Assembly (NCBI GenBank): GCA_031548545.1
Contig: JAVBQY010000017.1
Span: 1 to 64,000 of the forward strand
From: UBA932 sp031548545
GTDB lineage: Bacteria; Bacteroidota; Bacteroidia; Bacteroidales; UBA932
Direction of reading: 5' to 3'
DNA length: 64,000 bases
Under the pieces are notes generated by a model that worked only from the letters and a program-made list of their open reading frames with translations, had not been told where the DNA came from and did no database searches. Position numbers and translations under genes: made by a program. Positions 26,333-34,147 of this stretch are shown one piece after another (positions within the stretch are counted from its first letter, which is position 1; each line of letters begins with the position of its first letter).

Positions 26333-26555
26333 GAGAGAATACCATTTTGGCGCTACGGAAGGCGGCCGAGTAAGTGAATACCTTGCGTATTACAGTGCTG
26401 GCCAAGCCTAAAATGCTAAACGAAGATTTAAATACGGAATAATCATTCCGTATTTTTTTTTCGCTTTTGCAGATCTCCGTAGCCAATAACTTCCGGCGTT
26501 GGCGCAATTCTTCAACCGAAGAAATATTGATGTAATCCCTATTATTCGCTTTCAT
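26295..26555 (-). CDS. Small hypothetical protein after the YqjE-like gene
   Basis: An 86-residue product from ATG 26553-26555. It has a charged, coiled N-terminal half (SSVEELRQRRKLLATEICKSEKKI) and a more hydrophobic C-terminal half (SILGLASTVIRKVF, AKMVFSLISGILPQL). Similar small proteins usually follow YtxH and holin-III/DUF1469-like genes in Bacteroidota, so it is kept as real. It starts 14 bases inside the upstream gene. Its end runs 38 bases into rplT on the opposite strand, and its codons span the rplT terminator hairpin, both unusual. Function unknown. Confidence 0.6.
   Translation of the reverse strand: MKANNRDYINISSVEELRQRRKLLATEICKSEKKIRNDYSVFKSSFSILGLASTVIRKVFTYSAAFRSAKMVFSLISGILPQLRKP
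26431..26461 (+). terminator. Terminator of the infC-rpmI-rplT operon
   Basis: Arms AATACGGAAT (26431-26440) and ATTCCGTATT (26445-26454) pair over a 4-base loop and are followed by a run of T. It lies about 100 bases after rplT and inside the convergent hypothetical gene. Confidence 0.85.
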
Positions 26556-26910
26556 TATCACCGTTTTTTTCTTCGAAGAACATTTTTATAATTACACGTA
26601 CCAATTTGTCTGTAATTAGTCGTTTGCGAGCGAGAAGCAAGATGACTGCCAGCAGTATAAATACACCGCCGGTAATCAGCATGGCCCAAGGCAGTGAGCC
26701 GATACAAGCCGCCAGCCATACGGACAGGGCGCCGAAAATGAAAATGAGCGCCATATTCAGCAGTAATAATCCGGCCAAAGCACAAAATAACAGGCTGAAG
26801 AGTGAAGAAAGCCCATCAACCGTACGTAACTTCAGGTCATCAAGCCGGAGAGTGAGGTACCGGTATACCTCAGACAAGAGGGTTTCTAAATTAGAAGGTT
26901 TGTTTTCCAT
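26542..26910 (-). CDS. Phage-holin-III/DUF1469-like membrane protein (YqjE-like)
   Basis: A 122-residue protein with a soluble helical N-terminus (LETLLSEVYRYLTLRLDDLKL) and two adjacent membrane segments (about 45-75 and 80-100), ending in a basic cytosolic tail. This matches the holin superfamily III/DUF1469 group common in Bacteroidota, whose role may be in envelope stress. It follows the YtxH gene by 3 bases and overlaps the next small gene, making a three-gene unit of tiny membrane proteins. Confidence 0.78.
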   Translation of the reverse strand: MENKPSNLETLLSEVYRYLTLRLDDLKLRTVDGLSSLFSLLFCALAGLLLLNMALIFIFGALSVWLAACIGSLPWAMLITGGVFILLAVILLLARKRLITDKLVRVIIKMFFEEKNGDNESE

Positions 26911-26913
26911 GCG

Positions 26914-27096
26914 CTATACGTCATGTTGTTTATACACAATGTCATCGATTTTCTCTGCAAAGCGGTCTACCCCTTTATCCAGGGTTTCTTTGAATGCTTT
27001 ACGGGCCTTTTCACCTTCTTCGGTGGTAAACAACAAGGCGATGCCGGCGCCAATGGCCGCTCCGCCTAAGAATGCTAACAGGGTTGATGTTTTCAT
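26914..27096 (-). CDS. YtxH domain protein
   Basis: A 60-residue protein with a glycine-rich membrane helix (LLAFLGGAAIGAGIALLFTTEEGEKARKAF split at the membrane edge) followed by an amphipathic charged helix. This is the YtxH signature, associated with general-stress small membrane proteins in Bacillus and Bacteroidota. First gene of the leftward small-protein trio, divergent from the DUF2520 gene. Confidence 0.85.
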   Translation of the reverse strand: MKTSTLLAFLGGAAIGAGIALLFTTEEGEKARKAFKETLDKGVDRFAEKIDDIVYKQHDV

Positions 27097-27150
27097 GGTA
27101 TGGAATATTTAAAGATTGTTTGCCATTGCATTAGTTGTTGAAAATAGTTG

Positions 27151-27158
27151 TAACTTTG
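27151..27158 (+). promoter_or_regulatory. -7 box of the DUF2520 gene, almost at the start codon
   Basis: TAACTTTG matches TAnnTTTG and ends only 7 bases before the ATG at 27166. The -33 TTG is not clear (13 or 22 bases away). If used, the mRNA would be leaderless or nearly so. Confidence 0.5.
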
Positions 27159-27165
27159 CAGGGAT

Positions 27166-27954
27166 ATGGAAAGCATTTCATTCATCGGTAGCGGTAATGT
27201 GGCCACTCATTTGGCCGGGGCTTTTTTTTGCCGGGGGTATCGCATTGCCGGTGTTTATAGCCGTACGTACCAAAATGCCGGTCTATTGGCGGAACGGGTA
27301 GGGGCTCTTGCTACTGCCGATTTGAAAGAACTGGCGCCTGCCGATGTATATGTAATCGCCGTAGATGATAGCGCGATAGAAAGTATTGCAAAAAACATGC
27401 CAAAAACAGACAGCCTGGTTGTGCATACGGCCGGTTCGGTGGCTATGGATGTACTCCGGGGCTTTGAAAACCATGGGGTACTTTATCCTTTGCAGACCAT
27501 TCATCGCAGCTATGCCGCCGATATTGCCGCTGTACCGTTTTTTATAGAAGCAAATATACGGAAAAATCTGGAAATTATACGCCGGATGGCGCTTTCTTTA
27601 TCGGAACAGGTGAAGGAAACCGATTCGGTCGCCAGGGCGCGCTTGCATCTGGCTGCGGTGTTTGCCTGTAATTTTGTGAATGAGATGCTGGCCGAGGCGG
27701 CGGCGATTGCCGGAAATGACTTTCACAGCCTGGCGCCTTTGTTACAGACCACTGTGGAACGGGCTTTTGCGGTAGCAGACCCACGCGTTGTGCAAACCGG
27801 TCCGGCCCGGCGCAGCGACCTGATTACTATGGAGAAACACCTGCAACTGCTTGCCGGTCAGCCGGAATTGCAGGAACTCTACAGGCGATTGTCGGCGCGG
27901 ATACAGTCCCAAACCACACCTAAGGGTGGCCATCCGGATCTCTTAGTTTCTTAG
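27166..27954 (+). CDS. Rossmann-fold DUF2520 protein
   Basis: A 262-residue protein. The N-terminal half has the NAD(P)-binding pattern ISFIGSGNVATHLAGAF and VYVIAVDDSAIESIA, as in F420/NADP oxidoreductase-like folds. The C-terminal half is the helical DUF2520 region (SVARARLHLAAVFACNFVN, NDFHSLAPLLQTTVERAF, TGPARRSDLITMEKHL). The reaction is unknown. In Bacteroidota it commonly precedes the kdsC-like phosphatase and maf genes, as here (31 bases to kdsC). The stop codon lies in an intergenic CTTAG-rich repeat, which supplies the last five residues. Confidence 0.9.
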   Translation: MESISFIGSGNVATHLAGAFFCRGYRIAGVYSRTYQNAGLLAERVGALATADLKELAPADVYVIAVDDSAIESIAKNMPKTDSLVVHTAGSVAMDVLRGFENHGVLYPLQTIHRSYAADIAAVPFFIEANIRKNLEIIRRMALSLSEQVKETDSVARARLHLAAVFACNFVNEMLAEAAAIAGNDFHSLAPLLQTTVERAFAVADPRVVQTGPARRSDLITMEKHLQLLAGQPELQELYRRLSARIQSQTTPKGGHPDLLVS

Positions 27955-27979
27955 TTTCTTCATCTCTTAGTTTTTTAGT
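27938..27979. repeat. CTTAGTTT-type intergenic repeat
   Basis: Units CTCTTAGTTT, CTTAGTTTC, TTCATCTCTTAGTTTTTTAG run in tandem. Related degenerate copies, in either orientation, stand at 3631-3660, 33398-33432, 44621-44638 and 60025-60043, always between genes. Confidence 0.6.
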
Positions 27980-27985
27980 AAAAAT

Positions 27986-28507
27986 ATGGATTATAAAGCA
28001 AAATTAGAAAAGATTAAAGCCTTCGCTTTTGATGTGGATGGCGTGTTTACCGACGGACAGGTGTTGGTTAGTGAGAGCGGCGACTTGCTGCGTTCGTATA
28101 ATGCGAAGGACGGGTATGCGGTACGTCTGGCAGTGGAACATGGGTATCATGTGGCCATTATTACCGGCGGATCGTCACAAACCATAGCCAAGCGTTTTCA
28201 TCCCCTGGGTGTCTTTGATATTTATCTTAAATCATTTTATAAGCTTCCTGATTTTCAGCATTTTTGTGAAAAATATAACTTGCAGCCCGACGAGGTCTTG
28301 TTCATGGGGGATGATATCCCTGATATAGAGATCATGAAGCACTGCGGCATAGCTACCTGCCCTGCCGATGCCGTACCCGAAGTGAAAGAAGCGGCCCATT
28401 ATATTTCAGCCTTTCCCGGCGGAGCTACCTGTATCCGCGATGTGATCATGCAGGTGATGAAGGTGCAGGGCAAATGGAATATCTGTCCGAAAACGGTATC
28501 TCAATAG
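27986..28507 (+). CDS. kdsC: KdsC-like HAD phosphatase (KDO-8-phosphate phosphatase)
   Basis: Probably hydrolyses 3-deoxy-D-manno-octulosonate 8-phosphate in Kdo synthesis for lipid A. The 173-residue size and layout are those of the small, cap-less, tetrameric KdsC type: FDVDGVFTDGQV (nucleophile Asp and acid Asp), the VAIITGGSS motif II region and MGDDIPDIEIM motif IV. The synthase partner kdsA lies 30 kb away in this window (57700). A closely related family acts on other nonulosonate phosphates, so the exact substrate is an inference. Confidence 0.86.
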   Translation: MDYKAKLEKIKAFAFDVDGVFTDGQVLVSESGDLLRSYNAKDGYAVRLAVEHGYHVAIITGGSSQTIAKRFHPLGVFDIYLKSFYKLPDFQHFCEKYNLQPDEVLFMGDDIPDIEIMKHCGIATCPADAVPEVKEAAHYISAFPGGATCIRDVIMQVMKVQGKWNICPKTVSQ

Positions 28508-28572
28508 CACAGCCGGATGCGCAGGCGGAGTAGTTGCTTTTTATGGATAGAGAATCTGAAAATTAATAAGCT

Positions 28573-29175
28573 ATGTTGTTGAATACGTTAAAGTCCTATA
28601 AGGTCATTTTAGCCTCCGGCTCGCCGCGCAGGAAAGAATTGCTGAAAGGAATGGGGATAGCCTACACGGTGGAACTGAATCAGGCAGTCGATGAAACTTA
28701 TCCGGCAGATCTTCCGCTGCAGGAGGTTCCGGCTTTTTTGGCCCGCCTGAAATCGCAGGCCTTTGGCAGGGCGCTTGACAGGGATGAATTGCTGATTACG
28801 GCGGATACGGTGGTGCTTTGTAATCACCAGCTCTTGGGCAAGCCGGCCGATGCCGGTGATGCCGTGCGTATGTTACACATTTTATCCGGGAACAAGCATG
28901 AAGTCCTTACGGGCGTTTGTATACGTACACATGACAGGGAACTTGTTTTTACGGCGCAGTCTACGGTGAGTTTCCGTTTGTTGTCATCCGATGAATTGAA
29001 CTATTATGTGGAGACCTGTAAGCCTTTTGATAAAGCCGGCGCCTATGGCGTACAGGAATGGATCGGATATATCGGGATAGACCATATTGAAGGATCCTAT
29101 TTTAATGTGATGGGGCTACCCACTCAGCGCTTGTATGTTGAGCTGAATCGTTTTTTAGAAGAAATGAACGGCTAA
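28573..29175 (+). CDS. maf: Maf-family nucleoside triphosphate pyrophosphatase
   Basis: Hydrolyses non-canonical or excess nucleotides (dTTP/UTP or m7GTP classes) to monophosphates. The 200-residue protein has the family start VILASGSPRRKELLKGMG, the ITADTVV motif with the catalytic Asp, LGKP, and KPFDKAGAYGVQEWIGYIGIDHIEGSYFNVMGLP. Complete and of normal length. It follows kdsC in the same direction. Confidence 0.95.
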   Translation: MLLNTLKSYKVILASGSPRRKELLKGMGIAYTVELNQAVDETYPADLPLQEVPAFLARLKSQAFGRALDRDELLITADTVVLCNHQLLGKPADAGDAVRMLHILSGNKHEVLTGVCIRTHDRELVFTAQSTVSFRLLSSDELNYYVETCKPFDKAGAYGVQEWIGYIGIDHIEGSYFNVMGLPTQRLYVELNRFLEEMNG

Positions 29176-29205
29176 AGTTTACGTAGTGCCTTCATCTCTG
29201 TTCGT

Positions 29206-29793
29206 TTATCGACTTTTTGGCATAGTCTGCAGTCTTAGGAATATTTCCCTGCACACCCAGGCGTCGGTAGCGGCATAACGCTGTTGCGGGGGCGTGAGGG
29301 TCTCACTTTCCCAGTTCGTGAGCCGTTGGCCTTTTGAGATATTGATGCCCAGTACCACTTCGGCCATTTTCTTCAATCCCTTATGCTCAATGCCATAATC
29401 GCCCACCATCTTTTGGAGGTCAAAGAATGCATTGGGGGTGAAATCGCAGAGCCTGTTCAGTGTCCGGATATCATCGTGGATGGCGGCGCCTATTTTTGTT
29501 ATTTTACGGTTGGCCAGCAGGGCGCAGATCTCCGGCGTTAATCCTGTTTTGTTCAGACGAAAAAGATAGGCTCTTTTATCATCCGATAATTGCAGAAGGG
29601 CTACTTTACGGCTGCGGCTTTCAGCGCTGTTGAAGGCCGGCCGCGTTTCCGTATCAAAACCCAGCAGGGGTTGCTGCGATAAATAAGCTACGGCATCGGC
29701 AATAGCTTCCGGTTTATCTATTACAATAATTTCTCCGTCAAAGGAGGTGGTGGTTTCAGCTACACCATCGTAATCTTCCGTCCTTAGTTTCAT
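29206..29793 (-). CDS. DnaQ/RNase D-type 3'-5' exonuclease
   Basis: A 195-residue stand-alone exonuclease domain of the RNase D/WRN group. The metal-binding acidic residues are visible: Exo I FDTETRPAF, Exo II GAAIHDDIRTL and Exo III YAATDAWVC. No HRDC domain follows. Its ATG (29791-29793) lies 38 bases inside the end of recQ, so translation is coupled. The WRN protein fuses this same exonuclease type to a RecQ helicase, which suggests joint action on DNA repair intermediates. That link is inference from gene overlap. Confidence 0.9.
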   Translation of the reverse strand: MKLRTEDYDGVAETTTSFDGEIIVIDKPEAIADAVAYLSQQPLLGFDTETRPAFNSAESRSRKVALLQLSDDKRAYLFRLNKTGLTPEICALLANRKITKIGAAIHDDIRTLNRLCDFTPNAFFDLQKMVGDYGIEHKGLKKMAEVVLGINISKGQRLTNWESETLTPPQQRYAATDAWVCREIFLRLQTMPKSR

Positions 29794-31666
29794 GGGCTTT
29801 TCCGTTTTCTATCAACCATCGCAATACTTTAATCGTCTTTTCATTGTTGCCTTTTATAGCATCAACACATTCTACGATGGTGTAATCGTTGTCGTTAATG
29901 ATTCGTTTTAATTCAGTTAATATAAGGTCAAATTCATATTTACTCAAGTCCAGTTCATTGCGTGCGGTGCACACATCACAGCGGCCGCAACGGTAGCTCT
30001 CTGTTTCTCCGAAATAGGCCAGCAGCTGCTGGCTGCGGCAGCGGGTCGTGCTTTCGGCGTATTGCAGCATGGCGCCCATCCGTTGTGCATAGCGCTGTTT
30101 GCGGACCTGGTAATTCTCGTGCGAGATACGCAGGTTCTTATCATCAAGCCGCTCTTCGTTGAAAATGATCAGCGGCGTGCGCTTGCGGGGGATATAGGAG
30201 ATTACGTGCATGCGGGAGAGGCGCAGCAGCTTTTCCGTAATAGCGGCAGTGGTGGTGTTCGTGATTTTGGCGAGGTACGCTTCGTCTATTCCCGTAAAGT
30301 TGGAAAAGAGGCCGGAGTAAGCCCGTAACAGCAGTTTAATAAAGAAGTCCAGGTCTTCGTTGTCTACCTGTATCTTATAAAGTTCTTCGCGGTTAACGGT
30401 GAACAGTAAACGGGTGGGGTTGTTCAGTTCGTCGGTGACTTCCAGGTAGCCTTCGCGCGCCAGGCATTGCAGGGCGCCGAATGCTGTGAGCGAATGCACC
30501 CCGTGGCGTACGGAAAAGTCCATCAGGCTGAAGTCATGGACCGTACCCTTGCCTGCACCGTATGGATGATTGTAGTAGCTGTAGATGTCCTGGTATACTT
30601 TGCGTATGGTTTCTATGTTAGGAAAAGCGACCCTGAAACGTTGCTCCAGCTTGAGCTTGTCGGAGTCGTTATACAGGAGTACGGCATAGGCTGTTTTTTC
30701 ATCGCGGCCACCGCGGCCGGCTTCCTGGAAATAGGCTTCGATACTTTCGGGTAGGTCTATGTGTACGACAAAACGTACGTCCGGTTTATCTATGCCCATG
30801 CCAAAGGCATTGGTGCAAACTACTATGCGGGTTTTTCCGCTTTTCCATTCGTCCTGCTTAAGGCTGCGCTGCTCGGCGCTGAGTCCTGCATGGTAAAAAT
30901 CGGCGCTGATGCCGTGTTCCAGCAACAGTTTGGCTATATCCTGCGTGTCCCGCCGGTTGCGCACGTAGACCACGCCGGTTCCCGGGATACTGTTGCATAT
31001 ATTCAGGAGTTGCTTGTTTTTATCTTCGGTGCGGCGTACCACATATACCAGGTTTTTTCGCTCAAAGCTTTTCTGGAGCAGATTGGGCTTTGCGAATTTT
31101 AGCTTCTCCATGATATCCCTGGCGACTTCGGGAGTGGCGGTGGCCGTTACGGCCAGTACGGGAACGCCGGGCAGCAGTTCCCGGATGCCTGCAATTTGCA
31201 GATAGGAGGGCCTGAAATCATAACCCCATTGGGAAATACAATGTGATTCATCTACCGCTATCAGGTTCACATTCATTTTCTGCACCCTGGCGCGGAACAA
31301 ATCGGTGCCCAGGCGCTCCGGTGATAAATACAGAAATTTATAATCGCCATAAGCCGCATTATCCAAAGCTATGTCCATTTCACGGGCCGTCATACCCGAA
31401 TAAACCGCCAGGGCTTTAATGCCGCGTTTGTTCAGGTTTTCGACCTGGTCTTTCATGAGGGCGATGAGCGGCGTTACTACCAGACAGATGCCGTCTTTTG
31501 CCAGGGCCGGCACCTGAAAGGTGATGGATTTTCCTCCGCCTGTGGGCATCAGGGCCAGGGTGTCTTCGCCGTGGTACACTTTTTGTACTATTTCTTCCTG
31601 CAGCGGGCGAAATTCGCTATACCCCCAGTATTGCTGTAATATTTTGCGGAAAAGATTCAAATGCAA
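29756..31666 (-). CDS. recQ: RecQ-family ATP-dependent DNA helicase
   Basis: Unwinds recombination and replication intermediates 3'-5'. The 636-residue protein has the helicase core (motif 0 FRPLQEEIV, Walker A PTGGGKSITFQ, DESH box in VDESHCISQWGYDFRPSY, motif VI QEAGRGGRD), the RecQ C-terminal zinc site (CRSQQLLAYFGE, CGRCDVC) and a short winged-helix end. There is no clear HRDC domain. The protein ends soon after the RQC-like region, as in many Bacteroidota RecQs. Divergent from pckA; an 11-bp inverted repeat lies in the shared promoter region. Confidence 0.95.
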   Translation of the reverse strand: MHLNLFRKILQQYWGYSEFRPLQEEIVQKVYHGEDTLALMPTGGGKSITFQVPALAKDGICLVVTPLIALMKDQVENLNKRGIKALAVYSGMTAREMDIALDNAAYGDYKFLYLSPERLGTDLFRARVQKMNVNLIAVDESHCISQWGYDFRPSYLQIAGIRELLPGVPVLAVTATATPEVARDIMEKLKFAKPNLLQKSFERKNLVYVVRRTEDKNKQLLNICNSIPGTGVVYVRNRRDTQDIAKLLLEHGISADFYHAGLSAEQRSLKQDEWKSGKTRIVVCTNAFGMGIDKPDVRFVVHIDLPESIEAYFQEAGRGGRDEKTAYAVLLYNDSDKLKLEQRFRVAFPNIETIRKVYQDIYSYYNHPYGAGKGTVHDFSLMDFSVRHGVHSLTAFGALQCLAREGYLEVTDELNNPTRLLFTVNREELYKIQVDNEDLDFFIKLLLRAYSGLFSNFTGIDEAYLAKITNTTTAAITEKLLRLSRMHVISYIPRKRTPLIIFNEERLDDKNLRISHENYQVRKQRYAQRMGAMLQYAESTTRCRSQQLLAYFGETESYRCGRCDVCTARNELDLSKYEFDLILTELKRIINDNDYTIVECVDAIKGNNEKTIKVLRWLIENGKAHETKDGRLRWCS

Positions 31667-31719
31667 CTATTAGAAATGACTATTTACAAAAGGTCGGAGT
31701 TATGAACAAACAAGCAATT

Positions 31720-31752
31720 AATCTACAAAAATACAAATAAATTTTGTAGATT
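31720..31752. promoter_or_regulatory. 11-bp inverted repeat over the pckA promoter
   Basis: AATCTACAAAA (31720-31730) and TTTTGTAGATT (31742-31752) are exact inverted repeats with an 11-base spacer. The right arm contains most of TAGATTTG (31747-31754), a match to the -7 consensus for pckA, and CAAAAATA (31726-31733) could be the recQ -7 box. This is operator-like in placement. No regulator is identified. Confidence 0.6.
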
Positions 31753-31809
31753 TGCGACGTTTTCTTTTGTATTAAGATAAATTAATAATATATTTAAAAT
31801 CAGATTATT

Positions 31810-33402
31810 ATGGAAAGGTTAGATTTAAGCAAGTATGGTATCACAGGTGTTAAAGAAGTGATACACAACCCTTCGTATGAAGAATTATTCCAGGCTGAGA
31901 TGAGCCCGAAAAATGAAGGTTTTGAAAAAGGCGTGCTGACCAATACCGGCGCCGTAGCCGTAAAAACTGGTGTTTTTACCGGTCGTTCGCCCAAAGACCG
32001 CTATATTGTTAAGGATGCCGTATCTGAAAATACGATTTGGTGGGACGGTACCATCAACCGCCCGGTAAACGGCGAAGTATGGAACGAGCTGAAAGGACTG
32101 GTACAGCATGAACTTTCCAACAAAGAACGTTTGTATGTGGTCGATACATATTGCGGCACTAATAAGGATACCCGCATGAAAGTGCGCTTTATTATGGAAG
32201 TGGCCTGGCAGGCGCACTTTGTAACCAATATGTTTATTCGTCCTTCACACTTCGAACTGGCTAACTTTGGTGAGCCTGATTTTGTGGTGATCAACGGTTC
32301 CAAATGTACCAACCCCAACTGGAAGCAACATGGTCTGAACTCAGAAGTGTTCGTGTTGTTCAACCTGACCGAAAAAATGCAAATCATCGGCGGTACCTGG
32401 TATGGCGGCGAAATGAAGAAAGGTATGTTCTCTATGATGAACTATTACCTGCCTCAAAAAGGTATGGCCTCTATGCACTGCTCGGCCAATGTAGGCGAAA
32501 AAGGCGATGTGGCTGTATTCTTCGGCCTTTCCGGTACCGGTAAAACGACCCTCTCCGCCGACCCCAAACGTTACCTGATCGGTGACGATGAGCACGGCTG
32601 GGATGATAATGGCGTGTTTAACTACGAAGGCGGTTGCTATGCCAAGGTGATCAACCTGAGCCAGGAAAATGAACCCGATATCTGGCGCGCTATCCGTCGT
32701 GACGCCCTCTTGGAAAACGTAACCGTAAAAGAAGACGGTACGCCCGACTATGCCGACGGTTCTATCACTGAAAATACCCGTGTATCTTATCCTATCTATT
32801 TTATCAATAAAATTGTAGCGCCTTCAAAAGCAGGCCACGCCAGCAAGATCATTTATCTTTCGGCTGATGCCTTCGGTGTATTGCCTCCGGTATCTATCCT
32901 GGATGACAATCAGGCGCAATACCATTTCCTTTGCGGCTATACCTCAAAACTGGCCGGCACGGAACGCGGTATTACCGAACCCGTACCTTCTTTCTCTCCT
33001 GCTTTCGGCGAAGCCTTCTTAACGCTGCACCCCACCATGTATGCTTCAACTTTGTCTAAAAAGATGAAAGAAAATAATGCGAAAGCATATTTGGTAAACA
33101 CCGGATGGAATGGTACCGGCAAGCGTATCTCCATTAAGGATACCCGCGCCATTATTGATGCTATTATCGATGGGTCTATTGATAAAGCGGAAACCGTACA
33201 TATTCCCGTCCTGAACCTGACAGCGCCCAAAGCCCTGAACAACGTATCGGAAGGCATCCTTGACCCCCGTGATACCTACAAGGATGTGAAAGAATGGGAA
33301 GAAAAGGCCAAGAGCCTTGGCGCCAAGTATGTGAAGAACTTTGAACAGTACTGCGATACCGAAGCCGGCAAGGCCCTGATCCCCGCCGGTCCGCAACTCT
33401 AA
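31810..33402 (+). CDS. pckA: Phosphoenolpyruvate carboxykinase (ATP)
   Basis: Interconverts oxaloacetate plus ATP and PEP plus CO2. In anaerobic Bacteroidota it often runs toward oxaloacetate to feed succinate formation. The 530-residue protein has TGRSPKDRYIV, the kinase-1a P-loop GLSGTGKTTLSADP, LIGDDEHGW, and YPIYFINKIV. Length is as expected. It is monocistronic, with a hairpin terminator 40 bases downstream. Upstream is a -7 box (31747-31754) inside an inverted repeat. Confidence 0.98.
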   Translation: MERLDLSKYGITGVKEVIHNPSYEELFQAEMSPKNEGFEKGVLTNTGAVAVKTGVFTGRSPKDRYIVKDAVSENTIWWDGTINRPVNGEVWNELKGLVQHELSNKERLYVVDTYCGTNKDTRMKVRFIMEVAWQAHFVTNMFIRPSHFELANFGEPDFVVINGSKCTNPNWKQHGLNSEVFVLFNLTEKMQIIGGTWYGGEMKKGMFSMMNYYLPQKGMASMHCSANVGEKGDVAVFFGLSGTGKTTLSADPKRYLIGDDEHGWDDNGVFNYEGGCYAKVINLSQENEPDIWRAIRRDALLENVTVKEDGTPDYADGSITENTRVSYPIYFINKIVAPSKAGHASKIIYLSADAFGVLPPVSILDDNQAQYHFLCGYTSKLAGTERGITEPVPSFSPAFGEAFLTLHPTMYASTLSKKMKENNAKAYLVNTGWNGTGKRISIKDTRAIIDAIIDGSIDKAETVHIPVLNLTAPKALNNVSEGILDPRDTYKDVKEWEEKAKSLGAKYVKNFEQYCDTEAGKALIPAGPQL

Positions 33403-33441
33403 GAAAAGTGACTAAGTCGCTAGTCGCTTAGTATTTTAATT

Positions 33442-33472
33442 AAATCCCTGTGGTGTGAAACTACGGGGATTT
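33442..33472 (+). terminator. pckA terminator
   Basis: AAATCCCTGTGGT (33442-33454) pairs along all 13 positions, with two G-U pairs, with ACTACGGGGATTT (33460-33472) over a 5-base loop. A short T-rich tract follows. The U-run is modest, so efficiency is uncertain. Confidence 0.7.
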
Positions 33473-33526
33473 TTATATCTTTGTGATCCTTTAAATTATT
33501 TAACCTGTAAAAAAAACTTGCGGCTT

Positions 33527-34147
33527 ATGAAAAAGATGGTGTTGTTAATGGCATTATTGCTTGTTGTTTCTTTGACGGCTAATGCGCAAAATGAAGTCAA
33601 TGTACAAGGCGAAAATGCGAAGAAATGGTGGGTTGGGGGAGCGGTTGGATTGACAGTGAAAACAAGTTCTGATCTGAATCAGAAGGCTATTTCCGGAAAA
33701 TTGTTGCCGGAGTTTGGTAAAAATTTTTCGAAGAATTGGGCCTTGGGATTCTCTCTTGGCTATGCACATGAAGAGGATTTCGAGCTATCTGGTTCTAATT
33801 CTAAGCCTATAAAGGCGATTGTAGATGAGGTTCAGGCGGCGATTTTTGTCCGGTTCTCATTTTTGCAGGGTAGCTTTGGCAAGGCCTTTATTGATGGTGG
33901 GCTACAGTTTGGTTCTGGCAGGCTTTATGCTAATAATTCCTATAGTTCGAGTGCTACTACGTTTGTTAGTGTAGCTATTGGGTTTACCCCCGGTGTTTCT
34001 GTGAACCTTACCGATGCTATCCAGTTGATTGGTAAGTTTGGATTCTTAGGCATACAATATGCTAAGGTGAAAGAAACATCTGCAATAAGTTATGGCTTTG
34101 ATTTTGATTTGAGCCAATTTCAGCTGGGTGTGAATGTGAAGTTTTAA
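33527..34147 (+). CDS. Outer-membrane beta-barrel-like protein
   Basis: A 206-residue exported protein from ATG 33527. The longer reading from 33455 begins inside the pckA terminator. The signal peptide is MKKMVLLMALLLVVSLTANA. The rest alternates polar and hydrophobic residues with aromatic girdles (KNWALGFSLGYAHEEDFEL, FVSVAIGFTPGVSVNLTDAIQL) and ends in LGVNVKF, with a terminal Phe as in porins. This suggests an 8-stranded OmpA/OmpW-like barrel. Function unknown. A TATCTTTG -7 box lies at 33476-33483. Confidence 0.75.
   Translation: MKKMVLLMALLLVVSLTANAQNEVNVQGENAKKWWVGGAVGLTVKTSSDLNQKAISGKLLPEFGKNFSKNWALGFSLGYAHEEDFELSGSNSKPIKAIVDEVQAAIFVRFSFLQGSFGKAFIDGGLQFGSGRLYANNSYSSSATTFVSVAIGFTPGVSVNLTDAIQLIGKFGFLGIQYAKVKETSAISYGFDFDLSQFQLGVNVKF

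Noticed and set aside
26606..27112. Plus-strand frame of 168 codons
   Set aside because: Antisense to the YqjE-like and YtxH genes; Ser-rich and without motifs.
33455..33526. Upstream extension of the beta-barrel gene
   Set aside because: It starts inside the pckA terminator and gives a Cys-rich leader. ATG 33527 yields a clean signal peptide.
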